From: Candidatus Gastranaerophilales bacterium
GTDB taxonomy: Bacteria > Cyanobacteriota > Vampirovibrionia > Gastranaerophilales > Gastranaerophilaceae
Reading direction: 5' to 3'
Assembly: GCA_900766355.1 (NCBI GenBank)
Contig: CAAFVD010000009.1
Location: 1-64,000 of the forward strand
DNA: 64,000 nucleotides
How positions within the stretch are numbered: the stretch's first letter is position 1; each line of letters opens with the position of its first letter. Of the stretch, positions 8,785-17,742 are shown one piece after another. Position numbers and translations under genes: made by a program. The notes below the pieces were generated by a model. It was given only the letters and a program-made list of their open reading frames with translations, had not been told where the DNA came from and ran no database searches.

Positions 8785-9030
8785 TTAAACTTCTACAAAC
8801 AATCTTTGACCAACAATATTTGGTTTATTATTGTAGTATCCTGCAAAATAACCACCAGCTACAGGTTTATTTTTTGCATAATTTGCAAAGGGATTAGAAC
8901 CTTTTACTGATACAAATGGATTAGCATAAGGATTCATTGCTTCTGTTTTAATACCTGTTCTTACTGGAGCTGATACTGCAGTTTTTGCTGGTACCAACAT
9001 ATTAGCTATCATATTTACAATTCCTGCCAT
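8785..9030 (-). CDS. Small orphan protein, Asn/Pro/Ala/Gly-rich
   Basis: 81 residues; the ATG has AGAGG about 9 nt upstream. An amphipathic N-terminus (MAGIVNMIANMLVP) is followed by a low-complexity segment with repeated N-P-[YF]-A units (NPYANPF, SNPFANY) and a Gly/Tyr patch. There is no recognisable domain and no signal peptide. It stands alone with its own terminator. It is probably a lineage-specific, largely disordered protein; function unknown. Confidence 0.6.
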   Translation of the reverse strand: MAGIVNMIANMLVPAKTAVSAPVRTGIKTEAMNPYANPFVSVKGSNPFANYAKNKPVAGGYFAGYYNNKPNIVGQRLFVEV

Positions 9031-9246
9031 ACATCAAACCTCTTTTATACAAACCTTTCAATTTTTATTTAATGATTATTTTTACCAAGTCAAAATATTA
9101 TACGTCATTAATTTACAAAACTTAATAATATCATCAAAAATATGGGCTATATGTACTATATTGTAATTTTTTGTATATTTACAAATCGATTTTTAGATAG
9201 CAAAAAATATTATTACACGTTTTATACTACACAAAAGGAGATAAAT

Positions 9247-9726
9247 ATGTTCGGAATTACATTTGCCCAAAAACCACACAAATTTAAACAAATTGACAGT
9301 CTAGTATCACGTTCTGCTCAACCCAAAAAATCTAATATTAAATGGCTCAAAAAACATGATGTAACTGACGTTATCAATTTTTGTCAAAGTAATGATAACA
9401 AACATTTTAACGAAAAAGCCATTGTTGAAAAAGCTGGTATGCACTACCATAATATACCTACAGACCCACGACACCCAAGCGAACGCAAAGTTGGAGAATT
9501 CTTAGATTTAGTAGAGGGAATCAAAGAAAAAGGTGGCAAAGTCCATATTCATTGTCATCATGGTGCGGATAGAACTGGCATGTATTCGTGGATATACAAA
9601 CAAAAACACGGTATCGGTGAAATGCAAGAAAACGAACGTGAAATGATAAAAATGGGACACGACAGAGCATATTTTCCAAATATGATTAATTGGATAAAAG
9701 AATATCTATATAAAGGTTGGAAATAG
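9247..9726 (+). CDS. Tyrosine/dual-specificity-type phosphatase, CX5R
   Basis: 159 residues; the ATG at 9247 is chosen because AAGGAG (9235-9240) lies 6 nt upstream, although the frame is open further up. The active-site loop HCHHGADRTG (102-111) is a CX5R motif with C103 as nucleophile and R109 for phosphate binding. SRSAQP (21-26) matches the short conserved segment seen before the first helix in bacterial DSP-like phosphatases. The general-acid Asp is plausibly in PTDPRHP (71-77). The N-terminus GITFAQ resembles the tag seen on several other proteins here. Substrate unknown; the gene is monocistronic. Confidence 0.85.
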   Translation: MFGITFAQKPHKFKQIDSLVSRSAQPKKSNIKWLKKHDVTDVINFCQSNDNKHFNEKAIVEKAGMHYHNIPTDPRHPSERKVGEFLDLVEGIKEKGGKVHIHCHHGADRTGMYSWIYKQKHGIGEMQENEREMIKMGHDRAYFPNMINWIKEYLYKGWK

Positions 9727-9744
9727 ATTATTAAAACATATACA

Positions 9745-9779
9745 AAATAAAAGCCCTCTTAAAAAGAGGGCTTTTATTT
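9745..9779. terminator. Strong bidirectional terminator
   Basis: AAGCCCTCTT (9751-9760) pairs with AAGAGGGCTT (9764-9773), extended by A- and T-runs on both sides. It separates the phosphatase gene from convergent argS. Confidence 0.92.
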
Positions 9780-9799
9780 ATTCTATTTATGCTATATGT

Positions 9800-11509
9800 T
9801 TACATTCTCTCTGGTGCGTTTACGGCTAAAATATCAAGAGCATTTTTTAGAACTATTTTTATTGCATAAACTAACGCAACTCTTGATTTCATAAGTTCTT
9901 TATCATCAGATATAACTCTGTTTGAATTGTAGAAAGAATGGAATTCGCCAGCCAAATCTTGAACATATCTACATACAGTATAAACATATCTATGTTTTGC
10001 AGATAATTCAATCATTGACTTAAACTCTTCTAATTTCAAAATAAGTTTCTTTGCCGTTGGAATTGCTTTTTTCATAGCTTCATAATCAACAACTGATATA
10101 GCTTGATTATATTCTTCTTCTGTCATAGGTGCAGGTGTTTTTTCACCTGTTTCCGTATTAAGTTTTTCTGAAATTACGTGTCTTAAAATAGAGCATAATC
10201 TTGCGTGTGCATATTGAACATAGAACACAGGATTTTCATCAGATGCAGTCTTAGCTAACTCTATATCAAAATCAAGAGTTGTATCTATATTTCTCATACA
10301 CATCCAAAATCTTGTAGCATCAACTCCAACTTCGTCTATTAAATCCTCTAAAGTAACCATATTACGTCTTTTACCCATACGAACTTCGTTACCATTAATA
10401 ACAAGATTTACTAATTGACCTAACAAAACTTCAAGTTTATTCGGATCATAACCAAGTGCTTCTATAGAAGCTTTTACTCTTGGTACATAACCATGGTGGT
10501 CTGCACCCCAAATGTTTATTAATCTATCAAAACCTCTTTCAAGTTTGTCTATATGGTATGCGATATCAGCAGTCAAATAAGTATTAGACCCATCTGCTTT
10601 TTTTATAACTCTATCTTGATCATCACCGTATTCTGATGATTTAAACCAAATAGCTCCGTCTTTTTCATATAATTTGCCACTTTGAGAAAGTTTTGTATAA
10701 CTTGCATCAACTTTGCCTGATTTATGCAAATCAAGTTCTGAATAAAACTTATCGAAATGAACTCTGAATTTTTCTAGCAAATCTTTTTGAACTTTTTCCA
10801 TATAATTTTTTGCATAATCAGATAATACACTAATATCTTCTGTTGGTTTATTTTCTTCTAAGAATTTTTTAGCAACAGGAATAAGATATTCACCTGCATA
10901 ATAATTTTTTCTTTCTTCTTCATCTTCAGGAAAATCTACATTTTCGCCAAGTTCTTGCTTTACTCTTATAAGCAATGAGCGTCCAAGTTTTTGGATTTGA
11001 GAACCTGCATCATTAATATAAAACTCTTGAAAAACATTGTGACCATAAAAAGATAGTAAATTTGCTAATGCACTTCCCATAGCTGCCCATCTTCCATGTC
11101 CAATATGGAAAGGACCTGTAGGGTTTGCAGAAACATATTCAAGAATTATTTTTTCTGCATCTATTTTTTCAGGTTTACCATAATTCTCTTTTTTATCTAA
11201 AATTTCTTGAATAACATCAGTTAAAAGTTTATCTGACAATTTAAAATTAATAAACCCACCAACAACAGATGTTTCATAATTAGTATTTGCAAGATTTTCA
11301 ACAATAGCATTTGCAATCATTGGAGGTGCTATTCTTGCTTGTCTAGCTAAAGAAGATACATTTACCGCAAAATCCCCAAAATCAGGATTCTTTGGTTTTT
11401 CTATAATTAGAGAACCCTTTTTGTATTCTTCCATACTTCCTAATTTTTTATCTTGTATTGCTTTTTCTATCGCTGCTTCAATATCATCAAGTAATAAATT
11501 CTTGTACAT
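9800..11509 (-). CDS. argS: Arginyl-tRNA synthetase
   Basis: 569 residues with AAAGG before the ATG. It has the ArgS N-terminal additional domain, the class I HIGH motif as FHIGHGR within SANPTGPFHIGHGR, and MGKRRNMVTLEDLIDEVG in place of KMSKS, as is usual for ArgS. The C-terminal DALR helical domain recognises the anticodon. It charges tRNA-Arg in the cytoplasm and needs tRNA for activation. It appears monocistronic, divergent from mgtE. Confidence 0.97.
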   Translation of the reverse strand: MYKNLLLDDIEAAIEKAIQDKKLGSMEEYKKGSLIIEKPKNPDFGDFAVNVSSLARQARIAPPMIANAIVENLANTNYETSVVGGFINFKLSDKLLTDVIQEILDKKENYGKPEKIDAEKIILEYVSANPTGPFHIGHGRWAAMGSALANLLSFYGHNVFQEFYINDAGSQIQKLGRSLLIRVKQELGENVDFPEDEEERKNYYAGEYLIPVAKKFLEENKPTEDISVLSDYAKNYMEKVQKDLLEKFRVHFDKFYSELDLHKSGKVDASYTKLSQSGKLYEKDGAIWFKSSEYGDDQDRVIKKADGSNTYLTADIAYHIDKLERGFDRLINIWGADHHGYVPRVKASIEALGYDPNKLEVLLGQLVNLVINGNEVRMGKRRNMVTLEDLIDEVGVDATRFWMCMRNIDTTLDFDIELAKTASDENPVFYVQYAHARLCSILRHVISEKLNTETGEKTPAPMTEEEYNQAISVVDYEAMKKAIPTAKKLILKLEEFKSMIELSAKHRYVYTVCRYVQDLAGEFHSFYNSNRVISDDKELMKSRVALVYAIKIVLKNALDILAVNAPERM

Positions 11510-11572
11510 AATAAACCTTTCACACTTTATAATTCTGATAAATATAATTATAACTCAAAAAGATGTTTAGTG

Positions 11573-11578
11573 TATAAT
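11573..11578 (+). promoter_or_regulatory. -10 box placed for a leaderless mgtE mRNA
   Basis: TATAAT ends 6 nt before the ATG at 11585, so transcription would start at or next to that ATG. No Shine-Dalgarno sequence or good -35 box is seen. Confidence 0.5.
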
Positions 11579-11584
11579 GAAATT

Positions 11585-12958
11585 ATGATAAACATAGAAA
11601 GCATTGTTGACAGACTACGAGAAATTATTGATGATGAGAACTCAAAAGGTTTAAAAGAAACCCTTGAAGGTTATCACGCTGCCGACTTGGTGGATATTTT
11701 CAACGAATTAAACCCAAAAGAACGTCTTGCTTGTTTCAAACAATTGGACGAAGAAAAAGCTGCCGATATGCTTGAATATTTACAACCACAATTGCAGGTA
11801 GAACTTCTAGGAGAAATTGATGAAGAACTTGCTTCTCGATTAATTGCAAAAATGCCTCACGATGAAGCTGCTGACGTTTTAGGAGATATGGAAGAAGATG
11901 ATACAGAATCATATCTTGATAAACTTCCTCATAAATTCTCATCAGAGGTCAGAGAACTTTTAACATACAACGAAGAATCTGCTGGTGGTATTATGAACCC
12001 TTTGGTTTTGACAGTTTATGCAGATATGGACGTACAAGGGGTTTTGAATACAATCAGAATTAAAGCAGAAAAAGACAATATGGATTTATACTATGTCTAT
12101 GTTGTCGATAAACAAAATCATTTGCTAGGTGTTGTTTCTTTAAGAACACTTCTAACATCTCCTGTTCATCAAAAAGTAACAGATATAATGATTAGAGATA
12201 TTGTTAAACTTCACGTTGATGATTTGCAAGACTATATTGCTGATGAGTTTATGAAATATCAGTTCAATGCACTTCCTGTAGTTGATTTATACAACAGATT
12301 AAAAGGGATTGTTACTTGGGACGATGCTCAAGATATTGTAGAAGAAGAAACTACAGACGAAATTTATACATCATCAGGTATCGCAACCGAAATGGTTGAA
12401 GACGAAGATGATATCTTGTCAGGAAACTTGTTCCACGCAGTCAAAGCAAGAACTCCTTGGTTGTTCATAACTTTGATAGGTGAATTTATTGCAGTTAATG
12501 TAGCGCATCATTTTGACGGTACATTAAGAGCATTACCAATTATCGCAATCTTTATGCCATTATTAGCTGGGCTAGGTGGCAACATTGGTACTCAAAGTAT
12601 TACATTAATGGTTCGTGGTTTATCAACAGGACAAGTTACTCTAAAATCAGCAATGTATCATATATTTAGAGAAGCTGGTATTGGTTTATTAATAGGTTTA
12701 GTTTTTGGAGCTTTAGTTACTCTTGTAACATCTCAATGGCAACATAGTGTTGCTTTAGGTGTTATTGTAGGTTTAGCTATGGTTATCAATATGACAACGG
12801 CAACAATTATCGGAACGTGTACTCCGTTTGTTTTGAAAAAAATAAAAGTTGACCCAGCTATCGCATCTGGCCCAGTGATTGCAACAACCATTGACGTTGT
12901 AGGACTTTTTGTTTATTTCTCTCTTGTTACAATTTATTTACTACATTTTGTTAGATAA
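11585..12958 (+). CDS. mgtE: Magnesium transporter MgtE
   Basis: 457 residues from the ATG at 11585; an alternative GTG at 11570 would place a -10 box inside the coding region. The order is an N-terminal superhelical MgtE-N domain with ELNPKERLACF and MPHDEAADVL repeats, paired CBS domains (about 130-255), a plug helix, then five membrane helices. The Mg2+ pore signature is in PIIAIFMPLLAGLGGNIG and GTQS. It is a gated Mg2+ channel of the inner membrane, with the cytosolic acidic domains sensing Mg2+. The possible leaderless transcript is noted separately. Confidence 0.95.
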   Translation: MINIESIVDRLREIIDDENSKGLKETLEGYHAADLVDIFNELNPKERLACFKQLDEEKAADMLEYLQPQLQVELLGEIDEELASRLIAKMPHDEAADVLGDMEEDDTESYLDKLPHKFSSEVRELLTYNEESAGGIMNPLVLTVYADMDVQGVLNTIRIKAEKDNMDLYYVYVVDKQNHLLGVVSLRTLLTSPVHQKVTDIMIRDIVKLHVDDLQDYIADEFMKYQFNALPVVDLYNRLKGIVTWDDAQDIVEEETTDEIYTSSGIATEMVEDEDDILSGNLFHAVKARTPWLFITLIGEFIAVNVAHHFDGTLRALPIIAIFMPLLAGLGGNIGTQSITLMVRGLSTGQVTLKSAMYHIFREAGIGLLIGLVFGALVTLVTSQWQHSVALGVIVGLAMVINMTTATIIGTCTPFVLKKIKVDPAIASGPVIATTIDVVGLFVYFSLVTIYLLHFVR

Positions 12959-12997
12959 ATGTACATATTTTAACTTTGTATTCAAATTGTAAAATTT

Positions 12998-13025
12998 TTG
13001 TAACATAACAAGTCCATGCTAGCAA
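12998..13025 (+). promoter_or_regulatory. Promoter of the GH13 gene
   Basis: TTGTAA (12998-13003), 16-bp spacer, TAGCAA (13020-13025) preceded by TGC. The sequence ATTTTTGTAACA...GCTAGCA is nearly the same as at 20568-20599, with a spacer 1 nt shorter. Confidence 0.5.
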
Positions 13026-13072
13026 TATATTGCATTTAGAAATGTTAGTATATATAGGTAAGGAGTCTTATA

Positions 13073-16000
13073 GTGGAAATTAAAAGTAATATGCAACCGA
13101 CAGCTAAAGTCGGCTTCAAAGGGTATCAACATAAAAAATCTACAGAGGGTCTTCCTTTGTATAATTTCAATTTTCTTTATGATGCAAAACATTGGGATTG
13201 TTCAGTAGAATTTTTCCATGTAAAAAGAAATGACTATGATTATTCATATTCCGTTGCTGATAAAAAAGACGGTCAGCCAAAACCTTACTTTACCAAACAA
13301 TTGACTCCAAACGGTGCTGACGTTGATATTGAAAACGAACTAAAGTTAAAAGATTCTGAACCTGTTGCTTACCGCTATAAACTTACAAACAAAAGTAATC
13401 CAAGCTGGGTAAAATACGCTAAGGACGATGACAAATCTGTTTGTGGTGACAATATGAACATGATTTCAAGAAAAGGTACAAGTGTTATTGTACAAGGTCC
13501 TATGTATTTGGCACTTCCTGATACAATGCGTCCTGGATATGTGTTTGCTGGTTTCAAAGATGACAACACAGGAGAAATAAAAAAAGACCCTAACGCAAAA
13601 GATTTGTCAAATTTTAGCAGTACATTTACCAACAGAGCTGGTGGTACAATGGCTGGTATCATAAAAACTATTCCAGAGTTAAAACGTAGAGGGGTTAAAA
13701 GATTTATTCCAACTCCAATGACAGGTGCTGACAACAGAGGTTATCACTTGTATTGGATTAAGAAAATGAATCAACCATCATCTGTGATTGGTAATATTAA
13801 CAACTACGATACAATGCAAAAAGAATTATTCAAAAATGGTATGGGATTTGTTTCTGATAGTGCATACACCTCTCAAGGTCTTGAAGGTGTAAACTTCCAA
13901 TATGCTATTCGTTGGATGAATCAAGCTGATAAACCTCACGAATATTATATGTTTAGAATGCAAGGTATCGAAGATGCAGCTTTGGGTATGGGTGTTGTTC
14001 CTAAAAATATGCAAAACCTTAACCACAAAGTTGTAAATGCACCTCACAACTACGAAGTTCAATCAGATAGTCAAATTAAAGTTACTAAAAACAAAGATTA
14101 TGACCCTAAACAACCTACATTTATTCAAGTGTTTGACAATTCAATGGTTTCTGATAAACAAAGAACTGATAAGAAACACTTAATTGGTGCTTATGATATC
14201 AACAATCCTATGGGCAAAAACAAAGACGGGGAAGATGTTGTAAATCAATTGGCTATCAATACTCACGATGATACAGTTATTGATAATGCATTTGAAATCG
14301 ACCCTTCTGAATATGATGCTAATATCAGAACATTGAATTCTATCAACAAAAATAGAAATTCCTCTGATAAAATCAACTTAAATTCAGCACAAGGAACTCT
14401 ACTTGTTTCTAAATTCTCGGGAATAGAAATTGCACCTAAAGATGAAGGGGGATTTGTTACTTGGGACGCTAATACAGATATGGCAAAATTGAGCTATACA
14501 GAATCTGATTACGACACTCAAATGTTAGAAAGTATCAAAAATCCTAAAGAACGTGCCATAGAAGAAACAAAACTTGCACGTGCACATGCCGGCAATAGAG
14601 ATATGTTAGCTGATTCTATGAGATACTGGACAAAACACGTAAGAAATGTTCAAACAGAATATACTGCAAAAACTCTCGGTAAACTAGGAGGTTCTTCTGA
14701 AGAAGTTCAAGATAGAATCAATAGTTTAATTTATAATCGTGATAATCAACAATTACCAGATGATGTAGCTTTAGATGACGAAACTTCTGAAAACATTTTC
14801 TACAATGATTATGTATTAAGAGATAAAGATGTAAATTATTCAAAAGCTTTGGACAAAGCTATAATGTCTGTTCCTCTTGATTCTATTGAACTTGCTGACG
14901 ATACAGTTGGTGCATTATCTTCTCCATATTTATCAAAGCGTTCACCAGATTTGGAACATGTTGGAGAATCAAGATATGATGCAATGCATGATGAAAGTTT
15001 CAAAGTTCCTGAAAAATACGCAGATACTTATAATAAAATGGACAAAGTTTTAACAAATCAAATCCATGAATTTGCAACTGATGTTCTTCACGATGTTGAT
15101 AAACATTCTGACGAAAAAATCTTCCAAGCTGATGGCTCTAAATTGACAGAATACGGTCAATATGTTGTTCCATTAGTAGCTAGTGATATTACAAAGTATG
15201 CAATTATTAAATCACTTGTTCCTAGTGCAGAAACAAAAGTTTTGAAAGACGGAACATTAACTTATGACTATGACAGACTTGAAAAAGAAGCAACATTAAA
15301 AAATATCGGAATTAATGGTGATAGCCCTGAAGATGAAGCTAACCAAATTGTTCATAAAATCAAACATGGAACAGAAAACTTAAATACAGGTGATGTATCA
15401 TTACTATCACGTTCTATCAGAACAAGATTCAAAGATACAAATGCTTTAAGTTTTAGATATGCCGAAGCTATGGTAGATCGTTCAGGTTTAGGTTTAGACC
15501 ACAGAATAGACGCAGCAAAAGACGTTGCAGATATGGACGCAGTTAGAAATCTTGATGATACTGCTGACAACCAACTATCAGAAGTAATCAACATCTGGGC
15601 TCCAGCAACAAAAGCCGTAAAAGAAGAAAACCCTAATTCTTTAATTCTTGCTGAGTTTACAGATTTGTATGATATCGCAAAATCTACTTATGGTTCAGAT
15701 GAAGCATTAGCTGCTCAAAATAATCCAAACTCATCTGCAAGATTCAAAGATTCTGGCAAAATTTCTGATATTCTTATAAGAGAAGCAGGCATGAATACAG
15801 AAGCTAATTATTCTCATTTCTTCACTGCTGGTCTTGACACATTCGGTAAAGACTTTGTTGCTGAAAATGGTGTTGATAGAGGTAATGACAATACAACAGA
15901 AGAAAAACGAGTAGGTTTATTGGCTGGTGCATTAGATAGATTTGCTGACGAATCTATTGATTATAAAAGAAATGCATACACCTTCGGAGGCAACCACGAT

Positions 16001-17533
16001 AAACCAAGAATGGCTGAATGTTATGGTTTAGATATGGGCTTATTCCACTCAAATCTTGATAACCATTCAACTCCAGAAGAAATTAATCATCGTAAAACTG
16101 CATATATGTTAATGAACGATATGATGTTTGAAAATGATTTAGAAAAACCAAACTCTGAATATTTTGGAAAAACAGGTAGACAAATTGTTGAATCTGATGA
16201 AAATTATTTCAACAATGTTAGCCCAATGGCTGTTGCTAAAGCAAACTGGTTACGTTCAAGCATTGGTATTGCAAACAGAATAATGACTGCAGAACGTATG
16301 AAAAATGCTCCTGACGATAATGCTAGAAGAAGTATTCAAGAAGATTCAAACAAAATTTATGCAGCATATTCAAAATCTGTGAAAGATGTTGTAAATGGTG
16401 ATTATTATTTAAACAGTAATGATAAAAACGACAACAAACTTCTTCCTGATTCATACAAAAAACAATTAGAAAAAAATGGATTTGGTGCAAAAGATATTAA
16501 TACTGCTTACAACATTTTGACTGAACAAGCAAAAGAAAAATATGATTTGAAGAATACTTATCTTGGCGACAAAAAACACAAGAAAGAATTTGATAATTTA
16601 GTAGAAAAAATTGCAATCGGTATTCCAGCAGCAAAAGTTAGAATGTTTACTCAAATGATAAATGCTATTCCTGGAAACCCTACAGTTTACGCAGGTGACG
16701 AATTTGCAATGACAGGCTACGAAGAAAAGAAAGCTAACCTTTATCATGGTAATAGAAACCCTATTGATTGGGATTCTGTTCAAGAAGGTAATGCAAACTA
16801 TAAAGAGCATATTGCTTCTCATAAAAAAGCTATGGACGGTATCGTTAAAACTAGAGCTAATAATATAGATGCAAAACTTGCACCTTTAAACAACGGTACA
16901 ATGTTTAAATTAAACGATGTATATGGTGATAGTGCAGATGACAAACGTCCAGGTTCAGGTTTAAAATGTCCAGCAATTTTAGCTCAATCTTCAGATGGTT
17001 CAATGGCAGTTGCCGTATTCAATTATAATGGTATAAGCCTTGAGAATCCTCTAGATGAAGGTAATGTTGATATCAATAAAATTGATGAATACCTAAACCC
17101 TCACCCAACAGATGTTAAACTTGATAAATTAATGTTACAAACATATAAGACTGGTACAAATTTTGATATTCCTGAAAATCTAGCGTTCAAGAATGTCGAT
17201 GAAACTGATCCATCTTCTTATATTTCTAAACGTGACGATAAAGGAAATTGCTATCTTCAAAGAGTATTTGATGATGGTAGAGTTGAACCTGTATATATCT
17301 CTAAAATGACAGCTCCAGAAGGTGTTTTGAGATTATACTATCAACCTGATGAAGTTAAAGAATCAATTGCAGAAAAACATAAACTTGAAAAGAAATATAC
17401 TCCATCATTCCATGGTATGAAGAAACGTACATACTTCAACCCTCAATACAATATCGGAGTTGCAAATCCATATTCAACTCCTAAAAATGTACAAACAGGG
17501 TCAAACTTATCACTTGTTTCTTCAGCAAAATAA
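13073..17533 (+). CDS. Very large GH13 (alpha-amylase) family protein
   Basis: 1486 residues from a GTG with AAGGAG 7 nt upstream. GH13 landmarks appear in order: a region I-like segment GMGFVSDSAYTSQGLEG, region II GLDHRIDAAKDV with candidate nucleophile D813, region III LILAEFTDLYD with candidate acid/base E861, and region IV GGNHDKPRM with D976. PGNPTVYAGDEFAMTGYE follows, as in amylase-type barrels. The spacing agrees with a genuine TIM barrel, so it is probably active on alpha-glucans, although length is about twice the usual. There is no Sec signal peptide. The N-terminus carries the tag VGFKG (13-17). Large insertions lie between the N-terminal part and the barrel. Substrate and location are unknown. 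Confidence 0.85.
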   Translation: MEIKSNMQPTAKVGFKGYQHKKSTEGLPLYNFNFLYDAKHWDCSVEFFHVKRNDYDYSYSVADKKDGQPKPYFTKQLTPNGADVDIENELKLKDSEPVAYRYKLTNKSNPSWVKYAKDDDKSVCGDNMNMISRKGTSVIVQGPMYLALPDTMRPGYVFAGFKDDNTGEIKKDPNAKDLSNFSSTFTNRAGGTMAGIIKTIPELKRRGVKRFIPTPMTGADNRGYHLYWIKKMNQPSSVIGNINNYDTMQKELFKNGMGFVSDSAYTSQGLEGVNFQYAIRWMNQADKPHEYYMFRMQGIEDAALGMGVVPKNMQNLNHKVVNAPHNYEVQSDSQIKVTKNKDYDPKQPTFIQVFDNSMVSDKQRTDKKHLIGAYDINNPMGKNKDGEDVVNQLAINTHDDTVIDNAFEIDPSEYDANIRTLNSINKNRNSSDKINLNSAQGTLLVSKFSGIEIAPKDEGGFVTWDANTDMAKLSYTESDYDTQMLESIKNPKERAIEETKLARAHAGNRDMLADSMRYWTKHVRNVQTEYTAKTLGKLGGSSEEVQDRINSLIYNRDNQQLPDDVALDDETSENIFYNDYVLRDKDVNYSKALDKAIMSVPLDSIELADDTVGALSSPYLSKRSPDLEHVGESRYDAMHDESFKVPEKYADTYNKMDKVLTNQIHEFATDVLHDVDKHSDEKIFQADGSKLTEYGQYVVPLVASDITKYAIIKSLVPSAETKVLKDGTLTYDYDRLEKEATLKNIGINGDSPEDEANQIVHKIKHGTENLNTGDVSLLSRSIRTRFKDTNALSFRYAEAMVDRSGLGLDHRIDAAKDVADMDAVRNLDDTADNQLSEVINIWAPATKAVKEENPNSLILAEFTDLYDIAKSTYGSDEALAAQNNPNSSARFKDSGKISDILIREAGMNTEANYSHFFTAGLDTFGKDFVAENGVDRGNDNTTEEKRVGLLAGALDRFADESIDYKRNAYTFGGNHDKPRMAECYGLDMGLFHSNLDNHSTPEEINHRKTAYMLMNDMMFENDLEKPNSEYFGKTGRQIVESDENYFNNVSPMAVAKANWLRSSIGIANRIMTAERMKNAPDDNARRSIQEDSNKIYAAYSKSVKDVVNGDYYLNSNDKNDNKLLPDSYKKQLEKNGFGAKDINTAYNILTEQAKEKYDLKNTYLGDKKHKKEFDNLVEKIAIGIPAAKVRMFTQMINAIPGNPTVYAGDEFAMTGYEEKKANLYHGNRNPIDWDSVQEGNANYKEHIASHKKAMDGIVKTRANNIDAKLAPLNNGTMFKLNDVYGDSADDKRPGSGLKCPAILAQSSDGSMAVAVFNYNGISLENPLDEGNVDINKIDEYLNPHPTDVKLDKLMLQTYKTGTNFDIPENLAFKNVDETDPSSYISKRDDKGNCYLQRVFDDGRVEPVYISKMTAPEGVLRLYYQPDEVKESIAEKHKLEKKYTPSFHGMKKRTYFNPQYNIGVANPYSTPKNVQTGSNLSLVSSAK

Positions 17534-17565
17534 TTTAACAAAAAAATCATACAGTAACATTTGTG

Positions 17566-17651
17566 GGATACAGTTTCAAGACGGTACGTATGTTTTCTTA
17601 CACATATCTTGTCTTTCGCATAGTTGAGGACATATTTTTGTATCCTCTTTT
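17566..17651 (+). promoter_or_regulatory. Structured region with competing hairpins before typA
   Basis: GGATACA (17566-17572) can pair with TGTATCC (17639-17645) around an inner AAGAC/GTCTT stem. Alternatively GAGGA (17626-17630) pairs with TCCTC (17643-17647) next to a T-rich stretch, a weak terminator. It lies after the GH13 stop and about 90 nt before typA. It could be the GH13 terminator or a typA leader attenuator. Confidence 0.4.
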
Positions 17652-17742
17652 ACAAAATGAGTTTTTTAGTTGAAAACAGATTATTCTTAGAATAAAATAA
17701 GAGTGTAGAAACAACACTAGTAAAAATAGATAGGAAGTTTAT

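Noticed and set aside
13375..13734. 119-codon minus-strand frame within the GH13 gene
   Set aside because: It is antisense to a well supported gene, with no signals of its own.
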